40,022 nt of DNA from JANQRV01 sp964533785 (GTDB lineage: Bacteria > Bacteroidota > Bacteroidia > Chitinophagales > Saprospiraceae), in contig CAZHNG010000012.1 in assembly GCA_964533785.1 (NCBI GenBank), positions 1 through 40,022 on the forward strand, in the 5' to 3' direction. Shown here in pieces: positions 35,857-40,022 of this stretch (position 1 is its first letter; every line of letters starts with the position of its first letter). Under the pieces are notes generated by a model. It ran no database searches. It had not been told where the DNA came from and was given only the letters and a program-made list of their open reading frames with translations. Position numbers and translations under genes: made by a program.

Positions 35857-36363
35857 CTATAACTGAAGGAAGTGAAGTGCTTTGGACAACATTTCCGCGG
35901 CATCCATTTCATCCGTAACTAAAACCAGGTGTTTTTCGTTGAGTGGTTCGTACGCTTTTTTAATTTTCTGGTAAACGGCAAAATCAGCTTCACTATACCG
36001 ACGTTTTTTTTCCACCCTTGACTTAATGGTTTGTTCATCTGCCTGCATTTCTATCCAGTATACCTTTTTTTGCAGGCGTTCACCTAGCTTCAAATATGGT
36101 TCACGTAACTGCCGGAGATATAGAGTAGCGTCTACAATTACTTTATTTTCGTTTTTCAGCAAGCGTTCCGTTTCATTTCTTAATTGTTGGTATACTTTGG
36201 CCTTAGCATCCGGGTCGTAATGTCCCTGCAGGCCCAGGTCATGCCTTATCATATCGCTGTTTAAATGATGGGCGTCAATTTGTTGAGCAAGTATTCTGGC
36301 AAAAGTGGATTTGCCCGTTCCGGGCAAACCAACGACCATTACCAGCAAAGAAGTTTCTTCCAT
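35857..36363 (-). CDS. Small P-loop (AAA_33/COG0645-like) kinase
   Basis: A 168-residue cytoplasmic kinase. Walker A is GLPGTGKST (12-20); the LID-like stretch SRVEKKRRYSEAD and 'VIVDATLYLRQLREPY' (strand with Asp, then helix) fit the AAA_33 (ATP-dependent small-molecule kinase) group. It starts at ATG 36363; the in-frame extension upstream begins with TTG and overlaps the previous gene's end. The APH-like kinase follows on the same strand. As these two domains are often fused, they probably act together on the same unknown substrate. The gene lies 43 bp after the bactofilin-like membrane protein, suggesting one transcript. Confidence 0.8.
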   Translation of the reverse strand: MEETSLLVMVVGLPGTGKSTFARILAQQIDAHHLNSDMIRHDLGLQGHYDPDAKAKVYQQLRNETERLLKNENKVIVDATLYLRQLREPYLKLGERLQKKVYWIEMQADEQTIKSRVEKKRRYSEADFAVYQKIKKAYEPLNEKHLVLVTDEMDAAEMLSKALHFLQL

Positions 36364-36406
36364 TTTTTTTGTTTTATAGCATGCGAAAGTAAAACTTCCT
36401 AGGCTT

Positions 36407-37609
36407 TTACTCAACCATCTCCAGATCCTTTTCAGATCTCATTTCCATAATAGTCAATATAATCCCTCCAAAAGCAACGGCAACGGCAAAAATAGATATT
36501 GCCCAACCTAAAAACGGAATCCACATGATCAATTTTAGTAGTACAAAAAGACCAAGTGAAATGGCAATGATCCTGAATTTGGTCCAATCCTGCTTATACC
36601 GTTTCTGAATCCAGTAACTCGCTGCTACTGAAGTAATAGCATGGCTGGTAGCAATAGTAAAACCAAATACTGAAAGTACAAAGATACTGAGAGGTATTCC
36701 CACGACGATCAAAAAACCTAGTACAGCGATCAAAGGAACTATCAGGAAATACAAAAATCCGTAACCAATTGAAGAAGGTGTATTTTCATTGATCGTATGG
36801 CCAACCTTATGGAAAAAACCGTGGAGTAACCAAACCAGTAAGGCAATGATCAGCAGGCCTGCCAAGATCCGGAAAATGATCAGTGAAAAATAGGCCTTAG
36901 CAAATGTTTTCTTCCAATCGATTTCCTCCATACTGCTTTTGAGGCTTTCATCGAAAGTGGCTTCTGCATTGCCGACCAGGCGTTTGCCAAAATCAATTTC
37001 TCCCTTGGTATGATAGTATCTTACATTGTTTAAGAACCTTGCATTGCTGCCGATGATGATCTCTTGTGCGGCCAATTCAGAAGTATTCTGCAAGGTACCG
37101 TTAAGGTATACTTCTCCTCCTTTGATGATGGTTTCTCCAACCACGGTGCCGTTAACTTCTATTTCACCTCCTCTAATATCTAAAATGCCGTTAATATTCC
37201 CGTCGAGGGTGACTTTTCCGCCGGCGATGTATACATTTCCGCCAATGACCACTCCTGAAGCTACCGTGATCTCTCCACCGGCAATGATCAGGTCACCGGC
37301 AATATTATTTCGAATAAAAATTTTCCCACCCGCTAAACGGGCATCATCCATTACTACTCCTTCCAGCGAAAGGTCTCCCCCTGCCAGGATCACGTCTTCC
37401 GTAACGGTATCTTTGATGGAGATCTCTCCGCCGGCACTGATCAAATCCCCGCTTACCATGCGGTTAATGGTAATATTTTCCCCTGCTATGTAAAGGTCTC
37501 CACTGACGGGCTCATTTATAGTAACGGTTTTACCGCCTTTCATGGTAGTACCCCAAAGTAAGGGAAGACTCAAAATAAAGGTGAATAAAGTAAATACTGG
37601 TGTTTTCAT
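36407..37609 (-). CDS. Polymer-forming (bactofilin-like) repeat protein with C-terminal membrane domain
   Basis: A 400-residue protein. After a signal-like N-terminus (MKTPVFTLFTFILSLPLLWG) come about ten short beta-helix rungs (about 25-190) of the form GDLxxAGGxIxIxxxVxGD, e.g. VSGDLISAGGEISIKDTV and GNVYIAGGKVTLDGNI. This resembles bactofilin and other 'polymer-forming cytoskeletal' repeats, but placed outside the cytoplasm. A short linker leads to four hydrophobic segments (about 225-385). I infer an envelope scaffold anchored in the inner membrane. It heads a minus-strand cluster with two kinases and an L,D-transpeptidase, which supports a cell-envelope role. ATG 37609 is preferred over a TTG six codons earlier. 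Confidence 0.78.
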   Translation of the reverse strand: MKTPVFTLFTFILSLPLLWGTTMKGGKTVTINEPVSGDLYIAGENITINRMVSGDLISAGGEISIKDTVTEDVILAGGDLSLEGVVMDDARLAGGKIFIRNNIAGDLIIAGGEITVASGVVIGGNVYIAGGKVTLDGNINGILDIRGGEIEVNGTVVGETIIKGGEVYLNGTLQNTSELAAQEIIIGSNARFLNNVRYYHTKGEIDFGKRLVGNAEATFDESLKSSMEEIDWKKTFAKAYFSLIIFRILAGLLIIALLVWLLHGFFHKVGHTINENTPSSIGYGFLYFLIVPLIAVLGFLIVVGIPLSIFVLSVFGFTIATSHAITSVAASYWIQKRYKQDWTKFRIIAISLGLFVLLKLIMWIPFLGWAISIFAVAVAFGGIILTIMEMRSEKDLEMVE

Positions 37610-37930
37610 AACAATCGGTTTAGACAAATTTTATTTAGGATAAAAATTATTGTTTTTTCCTTTAAAGGGGTGTGATTTTTGCAAAGTGACCGGGTAAGAT
37701 TTGTCAAGGTGTAGCTACAGCAGGCAGGCAGGAACACAAAATTGCACTAATCTTTTTTGTGAGGATTTTGAGTAATTGTGTTTTGGTGACAACCCACGTA
37801 CGTTTCACATCAGCAATTGCTGAAAATTTAGGATGACTCATGTTGATGATGAAAGTCACCCGGTTGAATTGATAAAAATCAAGGAAAAAATGTGCTGTTT
37901 GCCGGAAATTCTCTGAAATAGAAATAAATT
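37610..37930. other. Divergent 321-bp gap with a 14-bp palindrome
   Basis: The gap between the bactofilin-like gene and the lipoprotein gene has no gene-like frame. It contains the perfect palindrome TCAGCAATTGCTGA at 37810-37823, a possible operator, and short GCAGGCAGGCAGG repeats near 37720. Nothing else stands out. Confidence 0.45.
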
Positions 37931-38611
37931 ATGAGTATGCAAAAATACTTTACCGTTGTTTGGTTGATGGGTTTGGCTTTATCTTGTGAATCCCCCATTG
38001 TCTTTGGAGAACCACAGCCTAGGGGAGTTAGCGAGCAGGAGGCTTTTGAAAACATTTATCAGGGGGTATACTTTTGTGAGGAGGATAGCGCTTTGATTAT
38101 TGTTTCTCCGGAGGCTTTTTTTAAAGAAAAAGGCTATTCCTTTACCTTACCTAAGGTCGAGCTGGACACCATGCAAGGTGTTGAGATAGAAAATAACCGG
38201 ATTTTTATCAGGGAATTGAACCGGTACGCCACAATTGAATATATGAGCGATTCGGTGGTTGTGGGCAATCTAAAGCTTAGGGATACGATTTTCCGCATAG
38301 GAACCGACCAGGTTTTGAAATATTACAAAGGGCACCAAATTTTGAATAGAAAACTTTCCGATGGAAAATGGGAAGTGAGCATCCTCCGTCAAGATCAAAC
38401 AGGAAGCCTTTCCTTCCTATGGACGGTTTTACCGGATGATATGGAAAAGCTGGAAGCCATCACGCCGGTAAAAGATATTTCAACTGAGCAGAAGGAGCGT
38501 TTTGAACTTTCGCCCACCAGAACAGCTTTTAAAACATTGCTTAAAACACAATTAATTTTTGAAGAGTGTGATGTATTTGAACGCCTAGGTGATTTACAGC
38601 CCGTTAATTAG
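37931..38611 (+). CDS. Lipoprotein of unknown function
   Basis: A 226-residue protein with a lipoprotein signal (MSMQKYFTVVWLMGLALSC, Cys19). The mature part is beta-rich in its first half (FTLPKVELDTMQG; NRIFIRELNRYATIEY; GNLKLRDTIFRIG) and ends with a helix and ECDVFERL, a Cys-Asp word I have the impression recurs in small Bacteroidota lipoproteins. I do not recognise the family. Two adjacent start codons (ATG at 37931 and 37937) are possible; either gives the same mature protein. It is convergent with the rhodanese-like gene, with 39 bp between stops. Confidence 0.65.
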   Translation: MSMQKYFTVVWLMGLALSCESPIVFGEPQPRGVSEQEAFENIYQGVYFCEEDSALIIVSPEAFFKEKGYSFTLPKVELDTMQGVEIENNRIFIRELNRYATIEYMSDSVVVGNLKLRDTIFRIGTDQVLKYYKGHQILNRKLSDGKWEVSILRQDQTGSLSFLWTVLPDDMEKLEAITPVKDISTEQKERFELSPTRTAFKTLLKTQLIFEECDVFERLGDLQPVN

Positions 38612-38650
38612 TTTTACTTCTTTATCTAAATCTAATATTTGGTGTAATAC

Positions 38651-38977
38651 TCAACTCCCTTGATCCAGAGGTTGGTCTCCCTGATCTAATTTACCAAGTG
38701 CTGCATCGATATTTTCCTGGGCGCCTCCATCAATAGCAGCGATACCCTTGCGTTTCAATTTAGCAACGGCCATGGCGCTGCGTCGGCCGTACTTGCTAAA
38801 AGTGATGATCACTTTTTTCCAGGATTTTATTTGATGGATACGGTTATCAATTTCTTCGTAGGGAACATTTAGAGCTCCGTCGGGATGATAACCAGAATAT
38901 TCATGACAGGTGCGAACATCCAGTAAAATGGCACCTTTCTCCAAAAGCGATTTTAAAGTGTTGATTACCTTTTCCAT
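38651..38977 (-). CDS. Rhodanese-like domain protein lacking the catalytic Cys
   Basis: A 108-residue single rhodanese domain with no signal peptide. Family landmarks are clear: ILLDVRTCHEYSGYHPDGALNVPYEEI (given in part; Asp20, Arg22, HPDGALNVP) and the active-site loop. That loop reads FSKYGRRSAMA, so the position of the sulfur-carrying Cys is Ser61 (AGC codon), while the GRRS that follows is intact. The protein is therefore not expected to act as a sulfurtransferase and may be a binding or regulatory domain. Cys24 lies after the DVR motif and is not the usual nucleophile. The universal stress protein gene lies 35 bp upstream on the same strand, so the two probably share a transcript. Confidence 0.85.
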   Translation of the reverse strand: MEKVINTLKSLLEKGAILLDVRTCHEYSGYHPDGALNVPYEEIDNRIHQIKSWKKVIITFSKYGRRSAMAVAKLKRKGIAAIDGGAQENIDAALGKLDQGDQPLDQGS

Positions 38978-39012
38978 GAAATAGCATTTAATGTTGTTTA
39001 TAGTGAATAAGA

Positions 39013-39897
39013 TTACCTGATAACCATGACCGGCACTTGTGATTCGTAGGTTACAAGCTTTTCGGTCACGCTGCCGAAGAGGAATCCCTCTATCGCTGAA
39101 TGCCCGGTAGCACCAATTAGTACGAGATTGATCTCATTTTCTTCTGCATAGTCGGAAATATTTCGTGCGACGTTAAAATGTTCACTTACTACTGTTTCAA
39201 ATGTGAACAGAGATTCGCCTAATTGATTTTCTTCCAGGAAATGTTTGTAGTCTTGTGCAGATCTTTCTTTGAGTAGAGCAACTAAACTGGCATAATTAAT
39301 TCCTACCTCCGGGGCTATTGCTGCCGGAATGATTACATTGATAGCAACAATTTCAATTTCGGCATTTTTTTTCTTAAAAGAAAGAGCTGTTTGTAAAGCT
39401 CTTAAAGAAAAATGTGAAAAATCAACGGGGACGAGGACTTTTTTCAGCGGTAAACGGATCTTATCCCCCACAAAGCAAATACCGGTGTCAGATTTTCGGG
39501 CAACCCTGCGGGCGGTGATCCCACTACCTTGGCTATCCTTCTTTTTTCCAACGATTAATAAGTCAATATGTTTTATGTCGAGCCAGTGAATTAATTTTTG
39601 GTAGGGTTTACCTTCAATTACCTCAACTTCAATTTCAAGGCTCTGATCTTCAGTGAAAAATGCGTTTACCTTGTCGTTAATATCTTCACTTAATTTTTCA
39701 TCAACCGGAGTTTCGGGAAGAAATAACTTGTAAAATTCTGCCTTACTGCTTTCAGGCATTTCCAAATCGGGTACGATATGAACGAAATAAATTTTCTTTA
39801 CCCGAAATAATTGCGTCAGGTACTTGGTATAGGCTAAAATTTGATCATCTTTGGCAGTCAGATCAAGGGCGATTAAGATGCGGTTAAAATTGGTCAT
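39013..39897 (-). CDS. Tandem universal stress protein (UspA-like)
   Basis: A 294-residue cytoplasmic protein with two Usp domains. Domain 1 (about 5-145) starts NRILIALDLTAKDDQILAY and its end, VGKKKDSQGSGITARRVARKSD, has a degraded nucleotide loop. Domain 2 (about 152-294) starts KKVLVPVDFSHFSLRALQTA and keeps the ATP-binding G-x2-G-x9-GS motif (GATGHSAIEGFLFGS, 262-276). The second half should bind ATP and the first may not; such asymmetry is known in tandem Usps. It is involved in stress or redox responses by family; the exact role is unknown. It is followed by the rhodanese-like gene. Confidence 0.9.
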   Translation of the reverse strand: MTNFNRILIALDLTAKDDQILAYTKYLTQLFRVKKIYFVHIVPDLEMPESSKAEFYKLFLPETPVDEKLSEDINDKVNAFFTEDQSLEIEVEVIEGKPYQKLIHWLDIKHIDLLIVGKKKDSQGSGITARRVARKSDTGICFVGDKIRLPLKKVLVPVDFSHFSLRALQTALSFKKKNAEIEIVAINVIIPAAIAPEVGINYASLVALLKERSAQDYKHFLEENQLGESLFTFETVVSEHFNVARNISDYAEENEINLVLIGATGHSAIEGFLFGSVTEKLVTYESQVPVMVIR

Positions 39898-39970
39898 ATA
39901 CTAATTATAAATCATTAACTCCTTTTCTTTTTTTATACTGACAGGAGGGATATATTTGCTGTAGCCAAAT

Positions 39971-40022
39971 TACTAGACTTTTGACGCTAGACTCTAGAAG
40001 TTAGACTAAAAATTCTAACTAA
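39971..40022. repeat. CTAGACT-word repeats at the right edge
   Basis: CTAGACT occurs at 39973 and 39987, with the variant TTAGACT at 40001. AGTTAGA (39999-40005) and TCTAACT (40014-40020) form a 7-bp dyad. GCTAGACT also occurs at the end of the dispersed repeat near 11870. The array may continue beyond the window. Confidence 0.45.

Overview
The window looks like a chromosomal segment of a Bacteroidota bacterium, most likely a marine or environmental Saprospiria/Lewinella-like lineage (family level is inference). Supporting this are a large TonB-dependent receptor with an N-terminal carboxypeptidase-regulatory-like domain, many Cys-anchored lipoproteins, a DUF4783-type protein, a huge Asp-box (VPS10/sortilin-like) secreted protein, AsmA-like and bactofilin-like envelope proteins, starts with no visible Shine-Dalgarno sequence, and a TAnnTTTG-type promoter element ahead of the TonB receptor. 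I find 29 protein genes and no rRNA, tRNA, CRISPR array, transposase or integrase.

Layout. 0-9 kb: DUF819 membrane protein, AsmA-like protein, ribonuclease D, a fused double-ATPase peptide-type ABC protein and a PIG3-type quinone oxidoreductase, all apparently core genes. 8.9-11.5 kb: an accessory two-gene unit made of a RipA/SLATT-like multi-pass membrane protein and a P-loop ATPase with a C-terminal TIR domain. This is the best candidate for an undescribed (probably anti-phage or cell-suicide) system. 11.5-12.1 kb: a gene-free, repeat-rich stretch. 12.1-17.0 kb: Asp-box propeller protein, a small secreted protein and a membrane protein of unknown function. 17.0-17.5 kb: a nested inverted-repeat region. 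17.5-21.0 kb: an operon for a DevBCA/MacAB-like exporter (DUF4783 protein, lipoprotein adaptor, FtsX permease, ATPase). 21.2-25.1 kb: a helical protein of unknown function and the TonB receptor.

25.4-29.5 kb: a purine cluster. An NCS2/AzgA-type base permease is divergent from a secreted ADA2-like adenosine deaminase and a lipoprotein of the 'purine nucleoside permease' (NUP) family. Together they suggest deamination and base release outside the cytoplasm, followed by base uptake. 29.7-33.6 kb: AI-2E-type permease, then glucokinase and ATP-dependent PEP carboxykinase. 33.7-37.6 kb: a minus-strand cluster of a bactofilin-like membrane protein, a small AAA kinase, an APH-like kinase and an L,D-transpeptidase-like lipoprotein, ending at a long palindromic terminator. 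37.9-39.9 kb: a lipoprotein of unknown function, a rhodanese-like protein whose catalytic Cys is Ser, and a tandem universal stress protein.

Intergenic spaces are unusually rich in short repeats: a 14-bp minisatellite at the left edge, CTCG-word arrays that begin at stop codons, CGGAAT/ATTCCG palindromes, a 59-bp dispersed repeat present twice 13 kb apart, and a roughly 250-bp nested inverted repeat. All functional calls rest on reading motifs by eye; no database search was run.
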